DNA of 56,326 bases from positions 174,589 through 230,914 of the forward strand of contig NZ_SIJK02000002.1 of the NCBI RefSeq assembly GCF_004762035.2, in the 5' to 3' direction. The stretch comes from Candidatus Chloroploca mongolica. Lineage in GTDB: Bacteria; Chloroflexota; Chloroflexia; Chloroflexales; Chloroflexaceae. Below the pieces are notes generated by a model. The model worked only from the letters and a program-made list of their open reading frames with translations. It did not search any database and was not told the origin of the DNA. Below, piece by piece: positions 1 through 8,434 of this stretch (positions are counted from its first letter, which is position 1; each line of letters opens with the position of its first letter). Made by a program: the position numbers and the translations under genes.

Positions 1-2150
1 CATTGCCGTTCGTATCCCCGCCCGCAGCATCGTCGTGGAACGAGGTGAAGATGATCGGCTGCGCTTCGGTGCCCTCCGCCAGCAGCGTCCCATGCACGTC
101 CAGATCGGTGTTGTTGACAAACTTCACCACCGTCCCCGGCACCAGGGTCAACTGCGCACCTTCCTTCACCGTCAGCGTGTTACCAATCAAGGGAAAAGAG
201 GTCTCACTGACGAAGCTGACCGTACCGCTGATACTGCCGGTTACCTCGACGCCATTCTTGGGTGAGCCGGTCGAACTGTTCCCCCGCAGGTCGAAGCTCG
301 CCGCCCCATCTGTCAGCGTGGCGTAGATCGCCCCGCTCGTATTCGAGATGAAGGTCGTATTCGTCACCCCCAGGCTGCTGCTGGTGCCCACACCCTCGTA
401 GTAGATCCCGTAGCCACTATTCTCCCGCAACGTGTTGCCCCAGAGTTGCGGGGTTACATCGGCGGCGTGAAGACCATGGCCGCTGGACTGGACAATCGTA
501 CTCGCCTCGACCAGCAGATCACTGGTCTGCACATACAGACTGCGTCGGTTGCCCCAATACTCGTAGCCACCGTAGCGCACCTGTACGTGGCGCAACCGGC
601 TCCCACTGCTCTGCGGGGTGAAGTACAGCCCGCCCCAGTTCCCCGCCGCCGGACTCGTCGTCGTACCATTGCCGTTCGTATCCCCGCCCGCAGCATCGTC
701 GTGGAACGAGGTGAAGATGATTGGCTGCGTCTCCGTCCCCTCGGCCAGCAAGGTTCCGTTCACATCCAGATCCGTGTTATCGGTGAACTTCACCACCGTG
801 CCGGGAGTTAGTGTCAACTGCGTCCCTGCATTTACACTCAGGGTACTGGCAATCAGTGGGAAGGTAGGCTCACTCACAAAGCTGACCGTGCCGGTCAGGT
901 TGCCCGTCAACAGCAGGCCGTTGCGTGGCGAGCCGGTTGAACTATTGCCCGTCAGGTCAAAACTCGTCTGCGCCTGGTCTACCGTCGCATAGATCGCCCC
1001 GTTCGTATTCGAGATGAAGGTGGTACTGGTCACCGCCAGGCTGCTGCTAGTGCCCACGCCCTGGTAGTAGATGCCGTAGCCACTATTCTCACGGAAGGTA
1101 TTGCCCCAGAGTTGCGGGGTGACGTCGGCGGCATAGAGGCCATGGCCGCTCGACTGGATAATCGTGCTCGCCTCGACCAGCAGGTCGCTCGTCTGGACAT
1201 AGAGGCTGCGCGGATTGCCCCAGTACTCATACCCACCGTAGCTCACCTGCACATGGCGCAACCGGCTCCCACTGCTCTGCGGGGTGAAGTACAGCCCGCC
1301 CCAGTTCCCCGCCGCCGGACTCGTCGTCGTACCATTGCCGTTCGTATCCCCGCCCGCAGCATCGTCGTGGAACGAGGTGAAGATGATTGGCTGCGTCTCC
1401 GTCCCCTCGGCCAGCAAGGTTCCGTTCACATCCAGATCCGTGTTATCGGTGAACTTCACCACCGTGCCGGGAGTTAGTGTCAACTGCGTCCCTGCATTTA
1501 CACTCAGGGTACTGGCAATCAGTGGGAAGGTAGGCTCACTCACAAAGCTGACCGTGCCGGTCAGGTTGCCCGTCAACAGCAGGCCGTTGCGTGGCGAGCC
1601 GGTTGAACTATTGCCCGTCAGGTCAAAACTCGTCTGCGCCTGGTCTACCGTCGCATAGATCGCCCCGTTCGTATTCGAGATGAAGGTGGTACTGGTCACC
1701 GCCAGGCTGCTGCTAGTGCCCACGCCCTGGTAGTAGATGCCGTAGCCACTATTCTCACGGAAGGTATTGCCCCAGAGTTGCGGGGTGACGTCGGCGGCAT
1801 AGAGGCCATGGCCGCTCGACTGGATAATCGTGCTCGCCTCGACCAGCAGGTCGCTCGTCTGGACATAGAGGCTGCGCGGATTGCCCCAGTACTCATACCC
1901 ACCGTAGCTCACCTGCACATGGCGCAACCGGCTCCCACTGCTCTGCGGGGTGAAGTACAGCCCGCCCCAGTTCCCCGCCGCCGGACTCGTCGTCGTACCA
2001 TTGCCGTTCGTATCCCCGCCCGCAGCATCGTCGTGGAACGAGGTGAAGATGATCGGCTGCGTCTCCGTTCCCTCGGCCAGCAACGTGCCGTTCACGTCCA
2101 AACCGGTGTTGTCGGCGAACTTCACCACCGTGCCCGGTTGCACGGTCAGG
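1..2150 (-). repeat. Tandem 666-bp coding repeats (222 residues each)
   Basis: The same sequence recurs with an exact 666-bp period and stays in frame. Units phased as 618-1283 and 1284-1949 look identical, and partial or diverged units flank them at 1-617 and 1950-2150. By eye, bases 587-1387 match bases 1253-2053 without a difference (about 800 bp). The copy left of 587 has many substitutions, and the outermost N-terminal copy is diverged beyond 2054. This pattern fits recent unequal crossing-over or gene conversion inside an older repeat array. Confidence 0.9.
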
Positions 2151-2392
2151 GTCACACCCTGGGCGATCGTAACGCCCTGCAAGACATAGACATTACTCGC
2201 TGTCCAGGTGGTATTGGTGCTGATCGTGCCATTGACCAACACGGTGCTCTGTGGGACGATTGTTGTCAGCGATCGCGCTCCTTGAGCCGCAGTCACAAAA
2301 CGAAGACCTGTTGCAGCAACAGGCAGGGCAAACGCACAGACGAGTACGAAGAGACCACCAATCAGCCACCGTAGCCAATCGCTCCGCTTCAT
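1..2392 (-). CDS. Secreted right-handed beta-helix repeat protein, N-terminal part (runs off the left edge)
   Basis: An uninterrupted minus-strand reading frame of about 796 codons starts at the ATG at 2392 and is still open at the window edge. The start is supported by AAGGAGG a few bases upstream. Residues 1-30 form a signal peptide: MKRSDW, then a hydrophobic stretch ending near LPVAATG. After a short N-terminal region the protein consists of 222-residue units containing PGTVVKF, DLDVNGTLLAEGTE, PIIFTSFHDD, NWGGLYF and SGHGLYAADVTPQLWGN. The short hydrophobic turns and Asn/Gly-rich rungs are typical of parallel beta-helix (pectate-lyase-like) surface proteins. I infer an extracellular or cell-surface role; substrate and function cannot be told. 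Two internal units are almost identical at DNA level, so the assembly here may be collapsed or expanded. The C-terminus, which might hold an anchoring or sorting domain, is outside the window. Confidence 0.85.
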   Translation of the reverse strand, partial: MKRSDWLRWLIGGLFVLVCAFALPVAATGLRFVTAAQGARSLTTIVPQSTVLVNGTISTNTTWTASNVYVLQGVTIAQGVTLTVQPGTVVKFADNTGLDVNGTLLAEGTETQPIIFTSFHDDAAGGDTNGNGTTTSPAAGNWGGLYFTPQSSGSRLRHVQVSYGGYEYWGNPRSLYVQTSDLLVEASTIIQSSGHGLYAADVTPQLWGNTFRENSGYGIYYQGVGTSSSLAVTSTTFISNTNGAIYATVDQAQTSFDLTGNSSTGSPRNGLLLTGNLTGTVSFVSEPTFPLIASTLSVNAGTQLTLTPGTVVKFTDNTDLDVNGTLLAEGTETQPIIFTSFHDDAAGGDTNGNGTTTSPAAGNWGGLYFTPQSSGSRLRHVQVSYGGYEYWGNPRSLYVQTSDLLVEASTIIQSSGHGLYAADVTPQLWGNTFRENSGYGIYYQGVGTSSSLAVTSTTFISNTNGAIYATVDQAQTSFDLTGNSSTGSPRNGLLLTGNLTGTVSFVSEPTFPLIASTLSVNAGTQLTLTPGTVVKFTDNTDLDVNGTLLAEGTETQPIIFTSFHDDAAGGDTNGNGTTTSPAAGNWGGLYFTPQSSGSRLRHVQVRYGGYEYWGNRRSLYVQTSDLLVEASTIVQSSGHGLHAADVTPQLWGNTLRENSGYGIYYEGVGTSSSLGVTNTTFISNTSGAIYATLTDGAASFDLRGNSSTGSPKNGVEVTGSISGTVSFVSETSFPLIGNTLTVKEGAQLTLVPGTVVKFVNNTDLDVHGTLLAEGTEAQPIIFTSFHDDAAGGDTNGN

Positions 2393-2829
2393 CGTCGCCT
2401 CCTTGGGCGTAACCAGTTGTAAGCGCACAGAGACACCAGGACTGTAGGGGACATCGGCAACCCGTGCTGTTGTCAGCAACAGGGCAAGCGAGGAAGCTCA
2501 CAGATGAGATTCCTCGCTTCACAACAACATGATTAGTAGTCTGTAACCTAAGTTTCTTGATACCAGCGGGGGCTTCGACAGGCTCAGCCTCCGTCCCTTT
2601 AAGTTTTTTGGCATTCTTGGGAGTGAGGGCGGGACGCCCTCGACCGCTCCCCGAGGGCGGGACGCCCTCGCTCCCAGGGTGCAAAGTACGTTGAAAACGT
2701 AAAAGAGGGATGTTAGCCAGAGCATAGCACAACAAGAATGTTGCATTGGTGGAGAAAAAGTGACCATCAGGAGAGGTGTTTTTTTGTATGGTTATTCACA
2801 ATTAACTTTTTCGCGTGCTACAAGAAAAA
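2393..2829. other. Non-coding gap upstream of the beta-helix gene, with dispersed repeat modules
   Basis: No convincing gene is present. Around 2564-2592 lies a cttcgacaggctcagc-type module. At 2621-2690 there are two tandem copies of GAGGGCGGGACGCCCTCG followed by CTCCCAGGGTGCA. The same tail recurs at 21070-21110 between zwf and opcA, and a relative (hairpin plus CTCCCAGGGACGCA) is at 48983-49019. The AT-rich stretch around 2770-2830 could hold the promoter of the beta-helix gene, but I see no clear -35/-10 pair. Confidence 0.6.
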
Positions 2830-2870
2830 ACGGGCAGGCCCACCCAGCATAGCTGGGTGGGCCTGCCCGT
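2830..2870. terminator. Perfect palindrome, 19-bp arms, loop ATA
   Basis: A perfect inverted repeat (19 bp + ATA + 19 bp, core CCCAGCATAGCTGGG) lies 12 bp beyond the stop codon of the HlyD-family gene. Its position suggests a transcription terminator for the minus-strand export operon. It belongs to the AGC-NNN-GCT hairpin family found at several other gene ends in this window. Confidence 0.75.
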
Positions 2871-2882
2871 GAAGACCAATGC

Positions 2883-4382
2883 TCACGTAGCAGTCATCAC
2901 CGCCGTCATGTTCCACCGCAGACGCGGTTCAAACCGGTCGGGTTCGATCACAACAGTGTAGACAATGTCACCCTGGCGGCTACTCCCGATGGCTTTGATC
3001 TGGATGATATGACCAGGAAGCTCCAGATCGGGCAGGGCATCAAAGGTGAGCATCACAGCGTCACCTTCGCGTAGATGCACGACATCAAGCTCGCTGAGGT
3101 CGTCGGTTTCGATCTGCCAGGCCTGAAGATCGGCCAGGATCAGCGCAGGGATGCCAGGGCCGGCCACTTCGCCGATCGTCAGATTGAGTTGCGCAACACT
3201 GCCGGCGATTGGAGCAACAAGCGTGGCGCGTTCGAGGTCAAGCAGAGCCTGATCCAAATCGACCTGGGCGGCGTTGATTTCCACCTGGGCAGCAACAAGA
3301 TCGACCTCGCGGGGTGCGGCACTGACCTGATCACGGTTGGCCTCGGCAAGCTCAATGCCTGCCGCAGCGACGGCGATCTGGCTGGTGCGCTGCGCGCCCT
3401 GGAGACGGGCAAGATTCGCCTCGGCCTGGGCAATGCGGGTGCGCGCCGCCGCAATGCGGTCATTGGTGGGGGCCGCCACCAAAAGCGCCTGACGCGCTTC
3501 GGCTTCGCGGAGCCGGGCTTCGGCATTCGCCAGGCCATCACGCTCGTTCTGCTGGGCCTGCTCAACCGCGACCTGGGCTTGCGCCAGCGAGTGCTCGGCA
3601 TTCTCGACCGCCCGCAGCGCCGCAGCCTCTTGATCGATGCGCGCTTGCGGCAGATCTTCGTCATCCAGACGATCGGCAAGCTCAATATTTTCCCAGTAGA
3701 TCCGGCTGTAGGCATCCTGAGCATTGCGTAGCGCATTTGCCGTCTGCTCCAGCGCCAGTTCGGCATTGGTTCTGGCTGCCGAGAGCGCGGTCTGTTGCTG
3801 ATCGAGCGCCGTGCGTGCCTGATCAACCGCCGCCTGCGTCTGGTCAAGCTCGCTGGTTTGCGGGCCATCGAGCAGCGCCGCCAGCGCAGCCCGTGCCTCG
3901 GCGAGTTGGGCCTGCGCTGCCGCCAGATCCTGGGGCGAAACCGAAGTGACCACCTGCGAACGCTGCGCCGCCGCCTGTGCAATGCTCGCCTCGGCCGCCG
4001 CGATCGCCTCGGGGGCAGCGCCAGACGCGACCTGCTTGTAATGCGCCTGCGCCCGTTCCAGGTTGACCCGCGCACGCGCAACCCGCAACTCTAGTTCGCG
4101 GGTATCGAGGCGAGCCAGCGCTTGTCCTTCGGTGACCAGATCGCCTTCGGCCACCAGGACGGCGGCAACCGTACCGCTGCGTTCAAACGCAAGGTGTGCC
4201 TCGGCCACCGGAACAACCCGTGCATCGGCGATCACGGCGGGAGGCGTAGCAATACTCTCGTCAACCGGGCTTGCCGTCGAAGTTGTGGCAGGAGCAGGGT
4301 TCAACAAACCCGTTTGTGCCACGACGATGCCACCGCCAAGCAGAACCACGACCACGATCAGCCCAATCACAAGCTTACGCAT
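2883..4382 (-). CDS. HlyD/RND-type periplasmic adaptor (membrane fusion protein)
   Basis: This 499-residue protein would link the MacB/FtsX-type permease and ATPase encoded just upstream to the outer part of an export machine. Residues 4-22 are a hydrophobic anchor (LVIGLIVVVVLLGGGIVVA). Residues about 55-100 form the first barrel/lipoyl half (FERSGTVAAVLVAEGD, EGQALARLDTRELE). Residues about 95-345 are a very long Ala/Gln/Glu-rich coiled coil. Residues about 385-499 return to the lipoyl and barrel halves (APIAGSVAQL, IGEVAGPG) and end near WNMTAVM. The coiled coil is longer than in many adaptors. It is the last gene of the TetR operon, 12 bp after the ATPase stop. The substrate is unknown; lipids, lipoproteins or a drug are all possible. 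Confidence 0.88.
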   Translation of the reverse strand: MRKLVIGLIVVVVLLGGGIVVAQTGLLNPAPATTSTASPVDESIATPPAVIADARVVPVAEAHLAFERSGTVAAVLVAEGDLVTEGQALARLDTRELELRVARARVNLERAQAHYKQVASGAAPEAIAAAEASIAQAAAQRSQVVTSVSPQDLAAAQAQLAEARAALAALLDGPQTSELDQTQAAVDQARTALDQQQTALSAARTNAELALEQTANALRNAQDAYSRIYWENIELADRLDDEDLPQARIDQEAAALRAVENAEHSLAQAQVAVEQAQQNERDGLANAEARLREAEARQALLVAAPTNDRIAAARTRIAQAEANLARLQGAQRTSQIAVAAAGIELAEANRDQVSAAPREVDLVAAQVEINAAQVDLDQALLDLERATLVAPIAGSVAQLNLTIGEVAGPGIPALILADLQAWQIETDDLSELDVVHLREGDAVMLTFDALPDLELPGHIIQIKAIGSSRQGDIVYTVVIEPDRFEPRLRWNMTAVMTAT

Positions 4383-4394
4383 CTTCGTCTTCCT

Positions 4395-5072
4395 CTATAA
4401 TCCATCAGGCGTAACAATCAAGCCATCAGTCACCGTAATTGACCGTCCGGCCCGCTGCGCCAGATCGGTATCGTGCGTCACCATCACAATTGTTTTGCCC
4501 ATCTCGACGAGGTGCTCGAAGAGATGGAAAATCGCGTCTGCCGTGCGCGAGTCGAGGTTGCCGGTCGGCTCGTCGGCAACAAGCAAGGGAGGATCGTTGG
4601 CGAGCGAACGCGCAATCGCGACCCGTTGCTGCTGCCCGCCCGAGAGCGCACCCGGCAACTTATCGGCGTGCTCACTGATCTCCATCTGCTCAAGCAAAAC
4701 CATCGCCCGTTGCCGTCGCTCGCGGGGGCGCCCGATGTTACCAAAATCCATTGGCAACATAATATTCTCGGCGACTGTCAGCGTCGGCAAGAGTTGAAAG
4801 AACTGAAAGATAATGCCAACCGTGCGCCCCCGCCAAATCGCCAGTTGTCCTTCACTCAAACGCCCCAGATCGGTTCCGTCAACACAAACGGTGCCACTCG
4901 TCGAACGGTCAATGCCGGTGATCATATTGATCAGCGTGCTCTTGCCACTCCCCGATTTGCCCACTACCGCCACAAACTCTCCCGGCCTAATAGTTATGTC
5001 AATTCCTTTGAGCGCCCGATAGGGGCCGGCTGCAGTGGGATATTCTTTGATCACCCTGGTTAGCTGGATCAC
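4395..5072 (-). CDS. ABC transporter ATPase, MacB/LolD type
   Basis: A 225-residue nucleotide-binding protein with Walker [10 protein letters not shown] (about residues 38-46), a Q-loop in [12 protein letters not shown], signature LSGGQQQR (about 143-150), Walker [12 protein letters not shown], and an H-loop in VTHDTDLA. The Q-loop wording and the D-loop GNLDS are typical of the LolD/MacB subfamily, which drives FtsX-fold permeases. It lies between the permease and the adaptor genes, so the three form one efflux or extraction complex. Family assignment is firm; the substrate is not. Confidence 0.93.
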   Translation of the reverse strand: MIQLTRVIKEYPTAAGPYRALKGIDITIRPGEFVAVVGKSGSGKSTLINMITGIDRSTSGTVCVDGTDLGRLSEGQLAIWRGRTVGIIFQFFQLLPTLTVAENIMLPMDFGNIGRPRERRQRAMVLLEQMEISEHADKLPGALSGGQQQRVAIARSLANDPPLLVADEPTGNLDSRTADAIFHLFEHLVEMGKTIVMVTHDTDLAQRAGRSITVTDGLIVTPDGL

Positions 5073-5091
5073 TGCTTCTCTTTTCTTTCGT

Positions 5092-5220
5092 TTTTAGGGC
5101 TGACGCCCTAAAAACCTAGGCGTATGCTGGCGAACATAGTCAGCGAAGCTGACTATGTTCGCCAGCATACGCGGATACCTGGGCATCTGCGGCCCTGAAG
5201 CTCCGCTTCTTTGCTGGCTT
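5092..5220. terminator. Intergenic hairpin cluster including a perfect palindrome with 25-bp arms
   Basis: The 159-bp gap between the permease and ATPase genes holds a short hairpin (TTTTTAGGGC/GCCCTAAAAA, 5092-5115) and then a perfect palindrome at 5120-5172. The latter has 25-bp arms, loop GAA and core CAGCGAAGCTG. Because both neighbours lie in the same minus-strand operon, this hairpin probably attenuates rather than ends transcription, or protects mRNA ends. The region at 39655-39720 contains a decayed relative (aaaacctatgggatgctgg). Confidence 0.65.
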
Positions 5221-5231
5221 TGGTCGAGCAC

Positions 5232-7619
5232 TCACTCATACGCTAATACCTCACGGACCGTTAGGCGAGTGGCATTGCGAGCGGGAAGATAGCTCGCAAG
5301 GCTTGCGATCAGCAGCACAATGAACAACCAGGCGACAACGGCAAGCGGCGCGTAGGTCCAGGTGAGCGGCAGATTGAGCAGACCCATGCCGAGTTGATAG
5401 CTCATGGCATAGCTCATCGGGAACGAGAGCAGCGTGCCAATGAGCCAGGCCAGTAGGCCGATGGTGATGCCTTCGACAAAGACCATCTGCTGCACGGCAC
5501 CATCAGAAGCGCCGACGGCTCGCATAATGCCAAGCTCGCGGGTACGCTCGAGCACGTTGATGCTCATCGTGCCGGCCAGACCCAGACCGCCTACCGTACC
5601 GATGATCGCCGCCATCAGCGACAGCACCCCGGTCAGCACATTGAACCGCTCGCTGAGAATGTCGCGGTCTTCGGTGCGCGAGCGAATCAGGCGCACCTCG
5701 TAGCCACGCTCGTTCAAACGCTGCTCGACCGCCATCGTCGCTGCGGCGTGCGCGGCAGCATCGTGGCCGGTCGTCGCGATCCGCAGGGCATCAACCCGCC
5801 CCGTCCCACCATAGGCTCGCGTGAAGGACGCAAGATTCACATAGCCCAGCGCCGGGGTTGTGGGCGGCAAAAATTCTTCGACAAAGCCGGTAATCTGCCA
5901 GGTGGTATCACGATTATTGATCCGCAAGGTTAGCTCATCGCCGAGTTGAACGGTTGGATCTTTGGTACGATAGTTCGTGCTGAGCACGATGCTTCGCTCG
6001 TCAGCCGGATCAAGCCAGTGCCCATTCGACATCCGCGGAGCCAGTAGACTCGTTTCGGCAGGCAACGCCCGTAGATTCACCATCTCGGCGGTTGTGCCAT
6101 CGGGCTGCACCGGAAACGCCTGCGCCCGCACCAGCGCTTCGAGATGCGTCACCTCAGGCAGTGATGCCACTTCTTGTATGATCCGTTCGGCACGGTAAGG
6201 GCGCGCTAGCTGGACTTCCAGGTCGTACTGCTGCGCCGCGATACTGTCGTCAAGGGTCGTAAAGAGCGAGACGCGCAGCGTCATCACGCTCACAAAGACG
6301 GCGCCGCCAAGCGACAGCGCAATGAGGGTACGCACAAGTCGCCCGCGCCGCCGAAACGTATTGCGCAGCGCAAGAATCGTCGGGCGTGTGATGAAGGCGA
6401 CCGCACTCAACAACCGACTCAAGAGGCTCATCCGCGCTGGCGGCGGTGTCGTATCACCACTCAGCGCCTCGCGTACCGTTATCCGTGCGGTCGCCCGAAT
6501 CGGCACTGCCGCCGAAATGATTGGTACCAGCACTGCCGCTACACCCTGCAAAGCCATAATTTCCAGGGGCCAGCGTATCCCTTCAAGCGTAACATTGAGC
6601 TGTGAAGCAACAAACAAGGCCACGCCATACCCGCCAAACATGCCAAGCGGGACAGCCAACAGCAACGCAAGCAGACCAAAACCCGCCGCGAGCACAAAAT
6701 AGAGCCCCATGATCTGGCTGGTACGTGCCCCTATGGCCTTCATGATCCCGATCTGGCGCGTTTGTTGGGTCAAAATTGCCGTGATCGTATTAATAATCAA
6801 AAAGCCACTGATCAACAACGCCAGCAAACCAAGGGTCGCCAGAATCGCAACGAGCGTACCGAGCACCAGTTCGACAGGATGTTGCAAAGGCGTCGGCACA
6901 TCGATCACCAGCACCTCACGGCCACTCCGTTCAATCAACTGTTCGACCTCACTGGCAACGCGCTGAATATGCTCGGCATCATCGCGCCCAGTGCTGGTCG
7001 TCATCAGCACCTGGTTATCATCGGCAGGGCCGCCGAGCCAGATCAGCGTCTCGGCGGTCACATAGCCAAACGCCTGACCGGCAATGGCCGCCGGAGGCAA
7101 ACTCAAATCATGGGTAAGCCCTACCAAGGGCACCGATCGTGTCGGCCCATCAGCCAGTTGCAGAGCCAACACATCGCCAACCGACGCACGGGTCATGTCC
7201 AACGAGGCCCGCTCGATCAAAACGGTGCGATCATGCGGCGGCCACAGTCCCGTCTCGGGGCGCACAAGATTGATCGTCATCACACCATCATCGGGCACCA
7301 CAAACAGCTGCAGATCGACCCACTCGTCAGGGCCAACCTGCGCCCGCGCCGCCACCGCACGTTGCCCCTGCGCATCGGCAACATCCGGTAGCCGCCGAAT
7401 ATTTTCGAGCAACACCTCATCAAAAGGCTGCGTTGTGATCAGCGCACTCGCCGGATTGACCGCAAGATAACTCGACTGCAACTCAGCGCGAATAATCGTC
7501 AGGCCCGTCAGGATCGCCCCGAATGCCGCCACACCAATTGCAATCGAAAGCACCACCAACAACGTGCGCGTGCGATACGCAAAGAGATCGCGGATTACTT
7601 TTGACCAGCGTGGAGCCAT
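5232..7619 (-). CDS. FtsX/MacB-fold ABC transporter permease
   Basis: A 795-residue permease with two FtsX units. Transmembrane segments are at about residues 16-38, 250-300, 305-335 and 350-375. A second N-terminal-type segment lies near 425-447, and the last three helices at about 670-790. Each half ends with the characteristic ARITVREALSG / ATRLTVREVLAYE sequence. Between the helices lie large extracytoplasmic MacB_PCD-like domains. The duplicated layout matches LolC/E-like or AcrD-type permeases found in Gram-positive bacteria and Chloroflexi. It is co-transcribed with the TetR gene upstream and the ATPase and adaptor genes downstream. A GCGCCTTTGCGTCAAA element sits in its leader. Export of a hydrophobic molecule or lipoprotein release are both possible. 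Confidence 0.9.
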   Translation of the reverse strand: MAPRWSKVIRDLFAYRTRTLLVVLSIAIGVAAFGAILTGLTIIRAELQSSYLAVNPASALITTQPFDEVLLENIRRLPDVADAQGQRAVAARAQVGPDEWVDLQLFVVPDDGVMTINLVRPETGLWPPHDRTVLIERASLDMTRASVGDVLALQLADGPTRSVPLVGLTHDLSLPPAAIAGQAFGYVTAETLIWLGGPADDNQVLMTTSTGRDDAEHIQRVASEVEQLIERSGREVLVIDVPTPLQHPVELVLGTLVAILATLGLLALLISGFLIINTITAILTQQTRQIGIMKAIGARTSQIMGLYFVLAAGFGLLALLLAVPLGMFGGYGVALFVASQLNVTLEGIRWPLEIMALQGVAAVLVPIISAAVPIRATARITVREALSGDTTPPPARMSLLSRLLSAVAFITRPTILALRNTFRRRGRLVRTLIALSLGGAVFVSVMTLRVSLFTTLDDSIAAQQYDLEVQLARPYRAERIIQEVASLPEVTHLEALVRAQAFPVQPDGTTAEMVNLRALPAETSLLAPRMSNGHWLDPADERSIVLSTNYRTKDPTVQLGDELTLRINNRDTTWQITGFVEEFLPPTTPALGYVNLASFTRAYGGTGRVDALRIATTGHDAAAHAAATMAVEQRLNERGYEVRLIRSRTEDRDILSERFNVLTGVLSLMAAIIGTVGGLGLAGTMSINVLERTRELGIMRAVGASDGAVQQMVFVEGITIGLLAWLIGTLLSFPMSYAMSYQLGMGLLNLPLTWTYAPLAVVAWLFIVLLIASLASYLPARNATRLTVREVLAYE

Positions 7620-7633
7620 ACAAACCTTAAAAC

Positions 7634-7660
7634 TTTGCGCCTTTGCGCCTTTGCGTCAAA
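7634..7660 (-). repeat. GCGCCTTTGCGTCAAA dispersed element
   Basis: One copy of the family (three steps of GCGCCTTT ending in GCGTCAAA on the plus strand), 15 bp upstream of the permease start, in the gap after the TetR gene. Other copies are at 9220, 31530, 35078 and 49023 (single) and at 19804-19870 and 42997-43065 (inverted pairs). Confidence 0.9.
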
Positions 7661-7689
7661 AAAACCGTCATAGCGGCAAGGTCTTGCCC

Positions 7690-8304
7690 CTAGACCTCCA
7701 TCGTCCGCAAAAAAGCCTCGACCGTCTGTTCCACCATCGCCTCGGCACTGATTGTTGCCGCATCAGGCTGGGGAAAGAGCTCGCGCATGATCACAAAAGC
7801 CAGCAAGGGGCCAATAAACAACCGCACCGCAATGCCAGGATCCATCTGGCGCATCCGCCCAGACGCAATCTCTTGATCGAGGTAGAGCCGGAGAAAGCGG
7901 GTGCCCCGTTGTGGCCCGATCTTGTTCACGAGCTCGGCGATAGCAGGGCGGCGAAAAGCCTCGCTCACCACCAACTTGTAGGCTGCAAAGAGTTGACGAT
8001 TCTCGGTCGCTTTCAACACCGTCGCGGCAAAGAGCGTCAAAACCTCACGCGCTGGGCGCTGCATCAGATCATCGGGATGATCGAGCAAGCTGATCATGGG
8101 CACAAAATGCTGAACCACATGGCGAAACAGATCGGCCTTATCAGCAAAATAGTGATAGATTAAACCTGGCGAATTGATGCCCGCTGCGGTAGCAATATCT
8201 TTATTTGTTGCCTTCTCAAAGCCCTTCGCGGCAAAAACCTCGAGCGCACCATCAAGGATTTGCCTGCGCCGTTGCTCAAATTCATCCTGATCACGCGGGG
8301 GCAT
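7690..8304 (-). CDS. TetR/AcrR-family repressor of the export operon
   Basis: About 204 residues from the ATG at 8304, chosen because GAGGAG lies at a good distance in front of it; an upstream in-frame start at 8337 would lie inside the promoter. The N-terminal HTH runs from RRRQILDGALEVFAAKGFEK through NKDIATAAGI to GLIYHYFADKADLF, a textbook TetR recognition helix. The C-terminal part is an all-helical ligand-binding domain. It is the first gene of the minus-strand operon with the permease, ATPase and HlyD adaptor. Two palindromes (TTGATTGAC-type) cover its own promoter, so it very likely represses itself and the exporter until an inducer, probably an exported compound, binds. Confidence 0.92.
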   Translation of the reverse strand: MPPRDQDEFEQRRRQILDGALEVFAAKGFEKATNKDIATAAGINSPGLIYHYFADKADLFRHVVQHFVPMISLLDHPDDLMQRPAREVLTLFAATVLKATENRQLFAAYKLVVSEAFRRPAIAELVNKIGPQRGTRFLRLYLDQEIASGRMRQMDPGIAVRLFIGPLLAFVIMRELFPQPDAATISAEAMVEQTVEAFLRTMEV

Positions 8305-8316
8305 ACTGCTTCTCCT

Positions 8317-8375
8317 CAATCTTGATTGACCAATCAATCAAGATTGTAGCACAAGTTGATTGACTGGTCAATCAA
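8317..8375 (-). promoter_or_regulatory. TetR-operon promoter with two palindromic operators
   Basis: On the minus strand a sigma-70-type promoter reads TTGACC (8371-8366), 17-bp spacer, TACAAT (8348-8343). Operator 1 at 8356-8375 is TTGATTGAC-TG-GTCAATCAA and overlaps the -35. Operator 2 at 8317-8346 has 13-bp arms (CAATCTTGATTGA and its complement around 4 bp) and covers the expected start site at about 8336. The shared half-site TTGATTGA points to one repressor, most simply the TetR encoded next to it. Confidence 0.85.
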
Positions 8376-8429
8376 TTCTTCCCGCACAAAAAAGCCAGCT
8401 ACGCTGGCTTTTTTGTGCGGGAAGAATTG
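8373..8429. terminator. Perfect palindrome, 27-bp arms, loop TAC
   Basis: 57 bp forming a perfect hairpin with core GCCAGCTACGCTGGC flanked by A and T runs, so it can act as a bidirectional intrinsic terminator. It lies just beyond the stop codon of the alpha/beta hydrolase gene (transcribed toward it) and immediately upstream of the TetR promoter, insulating the two operons. Confidence 0.85.
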
Positions 8430-8434
8430 GAAAT

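Noticed and set aside
1-2150. CRISPR array
   Set aside because: The repeats are 666 bp long, contiguous and in frame; no short repeat-spacer pattern.
2193-2767. Short minus-strand frames reading GSEGVPPSGSGRGRP and similar
   Set aside because: These are translations of dispersed GAGGGCGGGACGCCCTCG repeats and overlap the signal-peptide region of the beta-helix gene in other frames.
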